Positions 29,432 through 39,789 of a DNA stretch of 64,000 bases are shown in pieces. Made by a program: the position numbers and the translations under genes. The stretch is taken from NCBI GenBank assembly GCA_035943635.1, contig DASZBX010000148.1, positions 186,001 through 250,000 of the forward strand. Reading direction: 5' to 3'. Within the stretch, counting starts at the first letter, position 1. Each line of letters starts with the position of its first letter. The notes under the pieces were generated by a model, which ran no database searches, was not told where the DNA came from, and was given only the letters and a program-made list of their open reading frames with translations. The DNA is from DASZBX01 sp035943635. GTDB lineage: Bacteria > Actinomycetota > Actinomycetes > Streptomycetales > Catenulisporaceae.

Positions 29432-29923
29432 TCAGCTGGCCCGCGGCTTCCACACCACGAGCGCCGTCGACTTGCCGAAAGCCGGCACGGCCGGCAACAG
29501 GTCGGCCCGGTACAGCGGGTTCGGCGCATACGGCGGCGCCGGGTACTGGGCCGCGGCCGGCGCTGCCGGCGCAGCAGGCACCGGAACGGGGCCCAGCGTG
29601 AACGCCGACCCGATCCGGGCCAGCCGGGACAACTCGGCCACCTGCGCCTGCAGCGCGGCGACCTGGTCCTCCAGCTCGCGGATCCGCTTGATCCCGGCCA
29701 GGTTCACGCCCTCCTCCTGGGACAGGCGCTGCACCTCGCGCAGCCGCTCGATGTCCCGGAGCGAGTACCGGCGCCCGCGCCCGGCCGTCCGGTCCGGACT
29801 GACCAGGCCGAGCCGGTCGTACTGCCGCAGGGTCTGCGGGTGCAGCCCGGACAGCTCGGCCGCCGCGGAGATCACGTACACCGGGTCGGTCTCGGCCGGC
29901 GGGAAGGTCTGCTCGTGCGTCAT
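29432..29923 (-). CDS. hspR: Heat-shock repressor HspR (MerR family)
   Basis: A 163-residue repressor of the dnaK operon that uses DnaK as co-repressor. Residues 15-85 carry the MerR-type winged helix (VISAAAELSGLHPQTLRQYDR, then GRRYSLRDIERL), followed by a coiled coil (about 90-115, ELEDQVAALQAQVAEL) and an Ala/Pro-rich tail. It is the last gene of dnaK-grpE-dnaJ-hspR and its ATG overlaps the dnaJ stop by 4 bp. Likely targets are the inverted repeats at 33883-33929. Confidence 0.94.
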   Translation of the reverse strand: MTHEQTFPPAETDPVYVISAAAELSGLHPQTLRQYDRLGLVSPDRTAGRGRRYSLRDIERLREVQRLSQEEGVNLAGIKRIRELEDQVAALQAQVAELSRLARIGSAFTLGPVPVPAAPAAPAAAQYPAPPYAPNPLYRADLLPAVPAFGKSTALVVWKPRAS

Positions 29924-31077
29924 ACGGGTGCTCCGTTCGCTGCGGCCAGCAGCTCGGCCCGCACGTCATGATCGGCCGTGGCCTGCTGGTATGCCTCCAG
30001 TGCTTCCTTCGCGGCGGTGCTCAGCTGCACCGGGACGGCGACCTCGAAGGTGACCAGCAGGTCACCGCGCACGCCCCCCTTGCCCGGCGCGCCCTTGCCG
30101 CGCACCCGCAGGGTCCGCCCGTTCGCGCTGCCCTCGGGCAGCTTCACCGTCACCGGCTGGCCGCCGAGCACCGGAATCCGGATGTCCGCGCCGAGCACGG
30201 CCTCCGGATAGGTGACCGGCACCGTGACGGTCAGATTGTCCCCATCCCGCCCGAATACCGCGTGCGGCTTCACGTGGACCACCACATACAAGTCTCCCGG
30301 AACTCCGCCGCGCTCGCCCGGAGCGCCCTTGCCCTTGAGCCGGATCCGCATCCCGTCCCGCACCCCGGACGGGATCCGGGCCTGCAGGGTACGGGTCGAC
30401 GCCGCCCGGCCCGAACCGTGGCAGATCGGGCACGGGCTGTCCACCACCAGGCCGCGGCCCTTGCAGTCCCGGCACGGCTCGGACAGGGCGAACCCGCCCT
30501 GGTTCCGGCTGGTCTGCCCGGTGCCGGAACAGGTCGGGCACACCCGCGGGGTGGTGCCGGCCTTGGCCCCGGTCCCGGCGCAGCTGCGGCAGGGCTGCTC
30601 GCTGGTCATCCGCAGCGGGATGGTCACCCCGTCGATCGACTGCATGAACGTGATCGTGGCCTCGGTCTCGATGTCCGCGCCGCGCCGGCCGGTCGGCGGG
30701 GGCGGCCCGCCCGGCCGCCCGCCGCCCCGGTTGAACAACCCGCCCAGGATGTCGCCGATCCCGCCGCCGGCCCCGCCGTTGCCGAGCAGGTCGCCGAGGT
30801 CGAACGGGAAGTTGCCCGCCCCGCCCGGCCGGAACCCGCCGCCGAACAGCGACCGGGCCTCGTCGTACTCCTTGCGCCGCTTCTCGTCCGAGAGCACGTC
30901 GTAGGCCTCGGAGATCTCCTTGAACTTCTCCTCCGAGGCCGGGTCGCCCTTGTTGGCGTCCGGGTGGAACTGGCGGGCCAGCTTCCGGTAGACCTTCTTG
31001 ATGTCGGCGGCCGGAGCGTCCTTGGGCACACCAAGGACCTTGTAGTAGTCCTTCTCGACGTAGTCCTTGGCACTCAT
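29920..31077 (-). CDS. dnaJ: Co-chaperone DnaJ
   Basis: A 385-residue type I DnaJ that stimulates DnaK ATPase and delivers clients. The J-domain has HPD at residues 38-40; a Gly/Phe-rich linker covers about 78-128; four CxxCxGxG repeats (CRSCAGTG, CPTCSGTG, CRDCKGRG, CPICHGSG) form the zinc domain at about 163-230; the two beta-barrel C-terminal domains follow. It lies 66 bp behind grpE and overlaps hspR. Confidence 0.96.
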   Translation of the reverse strand: MSAKDYVEKDYYKVLGVPKDAPAADIKKVYRKLARQFHPDANKGDPASEEKFKEISEAYDVLSDEKRRKEYDEARSLFGGGFRPGGAGNFPFDLGDLLGNGGAGGGIGDILGGLFNRGGGRPGGPPPPTGRRGADIETEATITFMQSIDGVTIPLRMTSEQPCRSCAGTGAKAGTTPRVCPTCSGTGQTSRNQGGFALSEPCRDCKGRGLVVDSPCPICHGSGRAASTRTLQARIPSGVRDGMRIRLKGKGAPGERGGVPGDLYVVVHVKPHAVFGRDGDNLTVTVPVTYPEAVLGADIRIPVLGGQPVTVKLPEGSANGRTLRVRGKGAPGKGGVRGDLLVTFEVAVPVQLSTAAKEALEAYQQATADHDVRAELLAAANGAPV

Positions 31078-31143
31078 CGGATCGCTCTTCCCCTTCGTTC
31101 CAGTTCCACCCTGCGTCCAGTTCGGTTCTTCGATCCGGTACTG

Positions 31144-31809
31144 CTACTGCTCGCTGTCCGCCGGCTGCGCCACGGCCACCCGGGCCACCCGCAGGATCCG
31201 TTCGCCCAGCCGGTAGCCGGGCTGCAGGATCTCGGCGCACACGTCCTCCTCCACATCCGAGGACACCATGTGCATCAGCGCCTCGTGGATGTTCGGGTCG
31301 AACGGCTCGCCCTTGGTGCCGTACTGCTCCAGCCCGAGCTTGACCAGCGAGGCCTCCAGCGATTCGGCCACCCGCAGGAATCCGCCCTCAAGCTCGCCGT
31401 GGTCCCGGGCCCGGCCGATGTCGTCGAGCACCGGCAGCAGCTCGGTCAGCACCTTGGCCCGGCCCTGGTCCGCGATGGTCACCCGGTCCCGGTCCACCCG
31501 GCGCCGGTAGTTGGCGTATTCGGCCTGGAGCCGCTGCAGGTCGCCGGTCCGCTCGTCCAATGCGGTCTGCACTCCCTGCAACTCGGTCGCCGCGCCCTGG
31601 AGTTCGTTGGTCCGCTCGGCCAGCTTGGCCAAGAGCTCGGCCACGGCCAGGTTGGCCGCGGGCTCGCCGTCGGCGCCGATGGCCTCGTTCACCCGGTCCG
31701 CGAAAGCGGTCTCCTCCACGTCGAAATCCTCTTCACTCACCGGGTAGTCCTCGCCGCGATCGGGGTGGTCGATGTCTTCTTCGCCCGGGCGGTAGAGGTC
31801 GTCAGTCAC
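31144..31809 (-). CDS. grpE: Nucleotide exchange factor GrpE
   Basis: A 221-residue protein that releases ADP from DnaK. An acidic, disordered N-terminus (about 1-60) precedes a long coiled coil (about 65-110, LAKLAERTNELQGAATELQG) and the C-terminal beta domain with PNIHEALMHM and VAEILQPGYRLGERILRVA-type sequence. It is the second gene of the dnaK operon, 95 bp behind dnaK, with a strong hairpin in the gap. Confidence 0.95.
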   Translation of the reverse strand: MTDDLYRPGEEDIDHPDRGEDYPVSEEDFDVEETAFADRVNEAIGADGEPAANLAVAELLAKLAERTNELQGAATELQGVQTALDERTGDLQRLQAEYANYRRRVDRDRVTIADQGRAKVLTELLPVLDDIGRARDHGELEGGFLRVAESLEASLVKLGLEQYGTKGEPFDPNIHEALMHMVSSDVEEDVCAEILQPGYRLGERILRVARVAVAQPADSEQ

Positions 31810-31853
31810 GTCTGCCTCCTGTCAGGATCTTCAGCTCGTCCGGGTGGGACCGG

Positions 31854-31882
31854 CGGTCCCGGGGCACCGCGCCCCGGGACCG
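31854..31882 (-). terminator. Intercistronic hairpin between dnaK and grpE
   Basis: A perfect 12-bp G+C stem (31854-31865 with 31871-31882) with a 5-nt loop. It lacks a T-run and sits inside an operon, so partial termination or mRNA processing that favours dnaK is more likely than full termination. Confidence 0.6.
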
Positions 31883-31904
31883 GCCGGCCGAACAGCCGTC
31901 AGAA

Positions 31905-33773
<1,869 letters not shown>

Positions 33774-33882
33774 CGTGGGCTCCTTGTGATAGACGCTGTC
33801 GTTAGCTCGTCGCTGAGCGTCGTCCCGGTCCGGCCGGCGCGGCTGGCGCGCCCTGCCCCGGGAGTCGCCGGTGACGGCGAAG

Positions 33883-33929
33883 TTGAGCCCAGCAGACTCA
33901 ACTATAAGGGTTGAGGTTACTCGACTCAA
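33883..33929 (-). promoter_or_regulatory. dnaK promoter with two HAIR-type HspR operators
   Basis: On the minus strand TTGAGT (33929-33924) and TATAGT (33906-33901) form a promoter with a 17-bp spacer. One inverted repeat TTGAG-N9-CTCAA (33911-33929) covers the -35 and spacer; a second (33883-33901) starts in the -10 and continues over the transcription start. Both follow the HAIR consensus CTTGAGT-N7-ACTCAAG at the inner five bases of each half. The repeats are 28 bp apart. Confidence 0.85.
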
Positions 33930-34013
33930 GTTGGTCGGGGCGCGTGTCCGGTGAGCAGGGCGGATCGCCGGCCATCCGCCCGGCCCCGCCGGAAATCCGA
34001 GAAGCTCGGAGAA

Positions 34014-35234
34014 CTACGGTTCACTCCCCGTGCCCGCGATCGGCCGGCCGTTCTTCCACGTGCTGTGGATAAGTGGCACGCCCGGACGATAAGCCAGGTG
34101 CAGATAAGACGGCGCGTCGAGTACCGCGAAGTCCGCCCGCGCGCCCACGCTCAGGTGCCCGACATCGATCCGGTTCAGCGCCAGCGCCCCGCCGAGGGTC
34201 GCCGCCCGCAGCGCCTCCATCGGCGACATCCGCATCTCGCGCACCGCGAGCGCGAGGCAGAACGGCATGGACGAGGTGTAGCACGACCCCGGATTGCAGT
34301 CGCTGGCCAGCGCCACGGTCGCCCCGGCCTCGATCAGCCTGCGGGCGTCCGGATACGGCGACCGGGTCGAGAACTCCACCCCCGGCAGCAGGGTCGCGAC
34401 CGTGGCCGAACCGGCCAGCGCCTCGACGTCCTTCTCGGCCAGGTACGTGCAGTGGTCTGCCGAGGCCGCGCCGAACTCGACCGCGAGCTGCACGCCCGGA
34501 CCGTGCCCCAACTGGTTCGCGTGCAGGCGCACCTTCAAGCCTTTCGCCTTGGCGGCGGCCAGGATCGTGCGGGTCTCGGCCTCGTCGAACGCGCCGCGTT
34601 CGCAGAAGACGTCCACGTAGTCGGCGTAAGGCGCGCAGGCCTCGATCATCGGGCCGGCCACCAGGTCCACGTACTGGTCGCGGCGGTCGGCGTACTCGGC
34701 CGGCACCACATGCGCGCCGAGAAGTGTGGCCACGTCACATTCCTTGCCGGCCAAGCGGATCGCGCGCAGTTCATCGTCGAGGGTCAGCCCATAGCCGGTC
34801 TTGCACTCCACGGTCGTGGTCCCCTGACGGGCCATTTCCGCAACCAGGCGGCGGATATTGGCCCGCAGTTGCCCGTCGTCGGCCGCCCGGGTGGCCGCGA
34901 CCGTGGTGCGGATGCCGCCGGCCGAGTAGGGCCGGCCGGTCATCCGGGCCTCGAACTCGGCCGCGCGGTCTCCGGCGAAGGCCAGGTGCGCATGGCTGTC
35001 CACGAAGCCCGGGATCACGGCCCGGCCGTCCACCGCCACGACCGCGTCGCAGGCCGGGGCGGACCCGGCCGAACCGATCCAGGCGATCCGCTCGTCTTCG
35101 ATCACGAAGGCGGCGTCGCGCAGCGGTACGGAGTGTGCCGCCGGCGCCGAAACGGTGGCCGAAAAGTTATCCACATCCTGTGGAAAACTATCCGCCACCA
35201 GCTCCCCGACGGCGGTGACCAGGACCGCGCTCAA
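34014..35234 (-). CDS. hutI: Imidazolonepropionase
   Basis: Hydrolyses imidazolone-5-propionate to N-formimino-L-glutamate, the third step of histidine breakdown. An amidohydrolase fold: metal-binding HAHLAFAGDR after VIPGFVDS, ECKTGYGLTLDDELR, the LHANQLG histidine and the ASDCNPGS aspartate. The frame is open far upstream; TTG 35234 is chosen because it overlaps the hutF stop by 4 bp and gives 406 residues, the usual size. Three DnaA-box-like sequences lie within the gene, two of them in a non-conserved N-terminal stretch. Confidence 0.92.
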   Translation of the reverse strand: MSAVLVTAVGELVADSFPQDVDNFSATVSAPAAHSVPLRDAAFVIEDERIAWIGSAGSAPACDAVVAVDGRAVIPGFVDSHAHLAFAGDRAAEFEARMTGRPYSAGGIRTTVAATRAADDGQLRANIRRLVAEMARQGTTTVECKTGYGLTLDDELRAIRLAGKECDVATLLGAHVVPAEYADRRDQYVDLVAGPMIEACAPYADYVDVFCERGAFDEAETRTILAAAKAKGLKVRLHANQLGHGPGVQLAVEFGAASADHCTYLAEKDVEALAGSATVATLLPGVEFSTRSPYPDARRLIEAGATVALASDCNPGSCYTSSMPFCLALAVREMRMSPMEALRAATLGGALALNRIDVGHLSVGARADFAVLDAPSYLHLAYRPGVPLIHSTWKNGRPIAGTGSEP

Positions 35235-36601
35235 GCGAACAACCTCCGGATCGCCGTGCCGAGCAGCTTCGCCGGCGAGTCCACCAGCATGTGCACACCG
35301 TCCTGCACGACGACCCGCCCGCCGACCACGACATGCCGCACGTCCGCCGCGGTGGCCGCGAAAACCACCGATTCGGCGGCAAGCTCCAGGCTGGTGCCGG
35401 TCAGCCGGATCGAGTCCAGGCCGACCGTGGTGAAGTCGGCCGGCGCCCCGGCCTCCAACCGGCCCGCCTGTGGCCGGCCCAGCGCGGCCTGACCGCTGCG
35501 GGTGGCCGCGTCCAGCAGATCCGTGGACGGCCAGTGGCCGCGGCGCTCGGCCCGCAGCCGCTCGTCCAGCTCCACCCCGCGGGCCTCCTCGAACAGGTCG
35601 ATCACCGCCTGGCTGTCCGTGCCCAGGGCCAACGGCGACCCGGCCTCGAACAGGGCCCGGGCCGCGCCGATCCCGTCGGCCAGGTCCCGCTCCGTGGTCG
35701 GGCACATGCAGATACAGGTCTGCGAGGCGCCGAGCAGCTCGATGTCCAGCTGGGACAGGTGCGTGGCGTGCACGGCCGTGGTCCGCGGACCGAGCACCCC
35801 TTTGGCCTCCAGCAACTGGGTCGGCGTCAGCCGGTACCGGCCGAGGCACGCGTCGTTCTCCGCCCGCTGCTCGGACAGGTGCACGTGCAGCGGCGCGTCG
35901 AACTTGGCCGCGAGCTCGGCGATCGGCGCTATCTGGTCCACCGGCACTGCGCGCACCGAGTGGATCGCCGCACCGACGATCACATGATCATCTTCGGGGT
36001 ATCCGCTGTGCAGCGCGTCCACCCGGTTCGCCCACGCGCCCACGTCGCCGTCCGAGAACCGGCGCTGGGTGTCGTTCAACCCGGTGCCGATACCGCCGGT
36101 CAGATAACACGTGTCGAGCAGCGTGATCCGGATCCCGGCCGTCTTCGCCGCCTGGATCAGCGCATGGCCCATCGCGTTCGGATCCCGGTACGGCTTGCCC
36201 CCGCGCGCATGGTGCACGTAGTGGAACTCGCCGACCGAGGTGATCCCGGCCAACGCCATCTCGGCGAACACACCGGTGGCCAACTCCTGGTAGGTGTCCG
36301 GATCCAACCCGGCCACCGCTTCGTACATCTGTTCCCGCCAGGTCCAGAACGTGCCCTCGCCCACCTGGGTCCGCCCGCGCAGAGCGCGGTGGAACGCGTG
36401 CGAGTGCGCGTTCGCCAGACCGGGCAGGGTGAACCCGGGCAGCCGGGTCAGCTCGCCGCGGCCGGCCGCGGCGGCCACCACGGCCGCCGGGGCGTTCGTC
36501 TGCACGTCCGTGATCCGGCCGCCCGCGGTCTCGATCAGGACGCTGGTGGCGACCATCCCGGCCACGTAACCGGCCTCGGCGTGCCAGAACTGCGAGGTCA
36601 T
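35231..36601 (-). CDS. hutF: Formimidoylglutamate deiminase
   Basis: Converts N-formimino-L-glutamate to N-formyl-L-glutamate and ammonia, defining the five-step histidine route. The 456-residue amidohydrolase has the NAHSHAFHRALRG metal site near residues 64-76, HVHLSEQRAEN, HATHL and the ALGTDSQAVIDLFEE signature of the HutF family. It overlaps the M20 hydrolase gene (36598) by 4 bp and hutI by 4 bp, so the operon is translationally coupled. Confidence 0.93.
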   Translation of the reverse strand: MTSQFWHAEAGYVAGMVATSVLIETAGGRITDVQTNAPAAVVAAAAGRGELTRLPGFTLPGLANAHSHAFHRALRGRTQVGEGTFWTWREQMYEAVAGLDPDTYQELATGVFAEMALAGITSVGEFHYVHHARGGKPYRDPNAMGHALIQAAKTAGIRITLLDTCYLTGGIGTGLNDTQRRFSDGDVGAWANRVDALHSGYPEDDHVIVGAAIHSVRAVPVDQIAPIAELAAKFDAPLHVHLSEQRAENDACLGRYRLTPTQLLEAKGVLGPRTTAVHATHLSQLDIELLGASQTCICMCPTTERDLADGIGAARALFEAGSPLALGTDSQAVIDLFEEARGVELDERLRAERRGHWPSTDLLDAATRSGQAALGRPQAGRLEAGAPADFTTVGLDSIRLTGTSLELAAESVVFAATAADVRHVVVGGRVVVQDGVHMLVDSPAKLLGTAIRRLFA

Positions 36602-37950
36602 GAATCCTTCGCTCCAGCCAGGTCGGCGATGACCCGGGCCAGCGCCGGCACGGCGGCCAGGCAGTCGGCGGTCCGGGCGTGCTCACCCGGCGCGTGGGAG
36701 AGCCCGGTCGGGTTGCGCACGAACATCATCGCGGTGGGAATCGAGTGTGCCAGGATCCCGGCATCGTGCCCGGCGCCGGTAGCCAGTACCGGAACCCTAC
36801 CCAGCGAGCGGCCGAGCCGATCCCGAAGCGGCGGGTCGAATTCCACCACCGGGCTGAGCGACTCGTTCACGACCCGCACCTCGGTCCCGTCCCGGGCCGC
36901 GCGCTCCCGGGCGTCGGCGCAGACCCCGGCGAGCACCAGGTCCAGGGCCTGCTCGCTCGGCGCCCGGCTGTCGAGCCAGGCCTGCACCCGGGACGGCACG
37001 GCGTTGGTGCCGTTCGGATCCACCCGCAGCCGGCCGAAGGTGGCCAGCGCCCCGGCCCGGTCGGCCGCCGCCCGCGCGGCGAGCACGGTGTGCGCGTAGG
37101 TGAGCATCGGGTCGCGCCGGTCGGCCAGCCTGGTGGTGCCGGCGTGGTTGGCCTCCCCAGTGAAGTCGAACCGCCAGCGCCCGTGCGGCCAGATCGCCGA
37201 GGCCAGGCCCAGCGGCGCGTCCCGGTCGACCAGGGCCCGGCCCTGCTCGATGTGCAACTCGACGAAGGCGCCGATCCGGCCCAGCCGCTGCGGATCCGGG
37301 CCGAGCAGGTCCGGGTCCCGGCCGGCCCCGGCCATCGCCGCGGCCAGGGTGATCCCGTCGGCGTCGCGCAGCGCGCGGGCCTTGTCCGGGTCCAGCTGCC
37401 CGGCCAGCAGCCGGGACCCGGCGCAGGCGACGCCGAACCGGGCGCCCTCCTCGTCGGCGAAGTTGGCCACCACGACCGGGCGGCCCGGCGACCAGCCCTG
37501 CCCGCGCAGCAGCCTGACCGCGGCGAACGCGCAGATCACGCCGAGCGGGCCGTCGAACGCGCCGCCGTCCGGCACGGAGTCCAGGTGCGAACCGACGGCC
37601 AGGGCAGGCGCGGGGCCGGCTTCTGGTTCGCCGCCGGAGTCGGCCGCGGGCTCGGCCTCCGGCTCCCACCAGGCCCACTGGTTCCCGTTCCGGTCGGTCT
37701 CCACCCGCAGGCCCAGGTCGGCGGCCTGCGTGGCGAACCACTCCCGGCAGGCCAGATCGGCCGCGGTCCAGGCGAAGCGGCGATAGCCGGACGTGCCGCG
37801 GTCCAGGCCGATCGGCAGCAGCGAAGACCACAGATCGGGGTAACCGCTCGCCTCACCCACCTCGACCGCCTCGGCGAACGAGGGCCCGACCGGGAGTTCA
37901 TCCTGCCCGCCCGCGCCCGGGCCCGCGGCGGAAAACGACAGGTCAGCCAT
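36598..37950 (-). CDS. M20-family amidohydrolase (allantoate amidohydrolase-like), likely hut pathway deformylase
   Basis: A 450-residue M20/M28-type metallohydrolase similar to allantoate and N-carbamoyl amino acid hydrolases: GSHLDSVPDGGAFDGPLGV carries the first metal ligands, ANFADEEGARFG the catalytic Glu pair, ELHIEQGRAL and GHDAGILA later ligands. It sits between hutU and hutF, overlapping both, where HutF-type pathways need an enzyme for N-formylglutamate; no other deformylase is visible in the cluster. Deformylation is thus inferred, not shown; allantoate hydrolysis is the family name. ATG 37950 (GAAGG upstream) preferred over 37953. Confidence 0.82.
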   Translation of the reverse strand: MADLSFSAAGPGAGGQDELPVGPSFAEAVEVGEASGYPDLWSSLLPIGLDRGTSGYRRFAWTAADLACREWFATQAADLGLRVETDRNGNQWAWWEPEAEPAADSGGEPEAGPAPALAVGSHLDSVPDGGAFDGPLGVICAFAAVRLLRGQGWSPGRPVVVANFADEEGARFGVACAGSRLLAGQLDPDKARALRDADGITLAAAMAGAGRDPDLLGPDPQRLGRIGAFVELHIEQGRALVDRDAPLGLASAIWPHGRWRFDFTGEANHAGTTRLADRRDPMLTYAHTVLAARAAADRAGALATFGRLRVDPNGTNAVPSRVQAWLDSRAPSEQALDLVLAGVCADARERAARDGTEVRVVNESLSPVVEFDPPLRDRLGRSLGRVPVLATGAGHDAGILAHSIPTAMMFVRNPTGLSHAPGEHARTADCLAAVPALARVIADLAGAKDS

Positions 37951-39607
37951 CATTGCCTTCGCGCATGGGCACCCGCACACCGCGCTCCCCGGCCACCTCG
38001 GTCGCGCGGTCGTACCCGGCGTCGACATGCCGGATCACGCCCATGCCCGGGTCGTTCGTCAGCACCCGCTCCAGCTTCTGCGCGGCCAGCGCCGTACCGT
38101 CCGCCACGGACACCTGGCCGGCGTGGATCGAACGGCCCATGCCGACCCCGCCGCCGTGGTGGATGGACACCCACGACGCGCCCGACGCCACGTTGATCAT
38201 CGCGTTGAGCAGCGGCCAGTCCGCGATCGCGTCGGACCCGTCGAGCATCGCCTCGGTCTCCCGGTACGGCGAGGCCACCGACCCGCAGTCCAGGTGGTCC
38301 CGGCCGATCACGATCGGGGCCTGCACCTCGCCCCTGGCCACCAGGTCGTTGAACCGGGCCCCGGCCAGGTCGCGCTCGCCGTAGCCGAGCCAGCAGATCC
38401 GGGCCGGCAGGCCCTGGTAGTGCACCCGCTCGCCGGCCAGCTTCAGCCAGCGGGCCAGCGACTCGTTCTGCGGGAACAGGTCCAGCACCGCCTTGTCGGT
38501 GACCGCGATGTCCCGCGGGTCCCCGGACAGCGCGGCCCAGCGGAACGGGCCCCTGCCCTCGCAGAACAACGGCCGGATGTACTTCGGCACGAACCCGGCG
38601 AAGTCGAAGGCCCGCTTGTACCCGGCCAGCTTGGCCTCGCCGCGGATCGAGTTGCCGTAGTCGAACACCTCCGCCCCGGCGTCCTGGAAGCCGACCATGG
38701 CCGCCACGTGCGCGGTCATCGCGTCCCGGGACCGGCGGGTGAAGTCGGCCGGGTCGGCCGCCGCCGCGGCCCTCATGTCCTCGAAGGCCATCCCGACCGG
38801 CAGGTAGGCGAGCGGGTCGTGCGCCGAGGTCTGGTCGGTCACGATGTCGATCGGCGCGCTGATCGCGAGCAGTTGCGGCACCAGGTCGGCCGCGTTGCCG
38901 AGCACGCCGATCGACAGCGGGCGCCGGGCGTCGCGGGCCTCCACGGCCAGGGCGAGCGCGTGGTCGAGCGAATCGGCCTGCACGTCGAGATAGCGGTGCT
39001 CGATCCGGCGGGTGATCGCCCGCGGGTCGCAGTCGATGCAGATCACGACGCCGTCGTTCATCGTCACGGCCAGCGGCTGGGCCCCGCCCATCCCGCCCAG
39101 GCCCGCGGTCAGCGTGATCGTGCCGGCCAGGGTCCCGCCGAACCGCTTCGCGGCCACCGCGGCGAAGGTCTCGTACGTGCCCTGCAGGATCCCCTGCGTT
39201 CCGATGTAGATCCACGAGCCGGCCGTCATCTGCCCGTACATGGTCAGGCCGAGCGCGTCCAGCCGGCGGAACTCCTCCCAGTTCGCCCAGTCCCCGACCA
39301 GGTTCGAGTTGGCCAGGATCACCCGCGGCGCCCACTCGTGCGTCTGCATCACGCCGACCGGGCGGCCGGACTGCACGAGCATCGTCTCGTCCCCGCGCAG
39401 GGTCTGCAGGGTGCGCAGCATCGCGTCGAGGCTGTTCCAGTCTCGCGCGGCCTTGCCGGTGCCGCCGTAGACGACCAGTTCCTCGGGATGTTCGGCCACC
39501 TCGGGATCGAGGTTGTTCTGCAGCATCCGGAAGGCGGCCTCCTGCGGCCAGCCCAGGGTGTTCAGGGTGGTGCCACGGGGTGCGCGGAGCGTGCGGGGAC
39601 CGGGCAT
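37943..39607 (-). CDS. hutU: Urocanate hydratase
   Basis: Hydrates urocanate to imidazolonepropionate using a tightly bound NAD as electrophile. The 554-residue protein has the typical NNLDPEVAEHPEELVVYGGTG-type start (split here as NNLDPEVAEHPEE and LVVYGGTG), the NAD-binding GLGGMGGAQPLAVTMN and the conserved CRICWLGYGERDLAG-like region (ARICWLGYGERDLAG). It is the first gene of the leftward hut operon, diverging from hutH across 182 bp. Confidence 0.96.
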   Translation of the reverse strand: MPGPRTLRAPRGTTLNTLGWPQEAAFRMLQNNLDPEVAEHPEELVVYGGTGKAARDWNSLDAMLRTLQTLRGDETMLVQSGRPVGVMQTHEWAPRVILANSNLVGDWANWEEFRRLDALGLTMYGQMTAGSWIYIGTQGILQGTYETFAAVAAKRFGGTLAGTITLTAGLGGMGGAQPLAVTMNDGVVICIDCDPRAITRRIEHRYLDVQADSLDHALALAVEARDARRPLSIGVLGNAADLVPQLLAISAPIDIVTDQTSAHDPLAYLPVGMAFEDMRAAAAADPADFTRRSRDAMTAHVAAMVGFQDAGAEVFDYGNSIRGEAKLAGYKRAFDFAGFVPKYIRPLFCEGRGPFRWAALSGDPRDIAVTDKAVLDLFPQNESLARWLKLAGERVHYQGLPARICWLGYGERDLAGARFNDLVARGEVQAPIVIGRDHLDCGSVASPYRETEAMLDGSDAIADWPLLNAMINVASGASWVSIHHGGGVGMGRSIHAGQVSVADGTALAAQKLERVLTNDPGMGVIRHVDAGYDRATEVAGERGVRVPMREGNDG

Positions 39608-39701
39608 ACGGATGCTCGCCTTCTGGGAGTCGGTCGGATCGTCGGTCGGTGGGCGGCCGCCGGGGCGCGGTGGTCGGGCCGGGTCGCGCGGTGCCCCCAC
39701 T

Positions 39702-39738
39702 ATGTTATGCAATCATTCAGTGATGCGGTCAACCGCAT
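39702..39738 (-). promoter_or_regulatory. Candidate hutU promoter and operator
   Basis: On the minus strand TTGACC (39732-39727) and TAACAT (39707-39702) are 19 bp apart. An inverted repeat ATGCGG-N4-CCGCAT (39723-39738) covers the -35, and CATTCAG occurs on both sides (39714-39720 and nearby after 39738). This is the only dyad in the hutU-hutH divergent region and a plausible shared operator. Confidence 0.4.
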
Positions 39739-39789
39739 GGATCCATTCAGATCGTGGTCCTCACCCTGACGAGGAGAGCGGAGTCCCAG

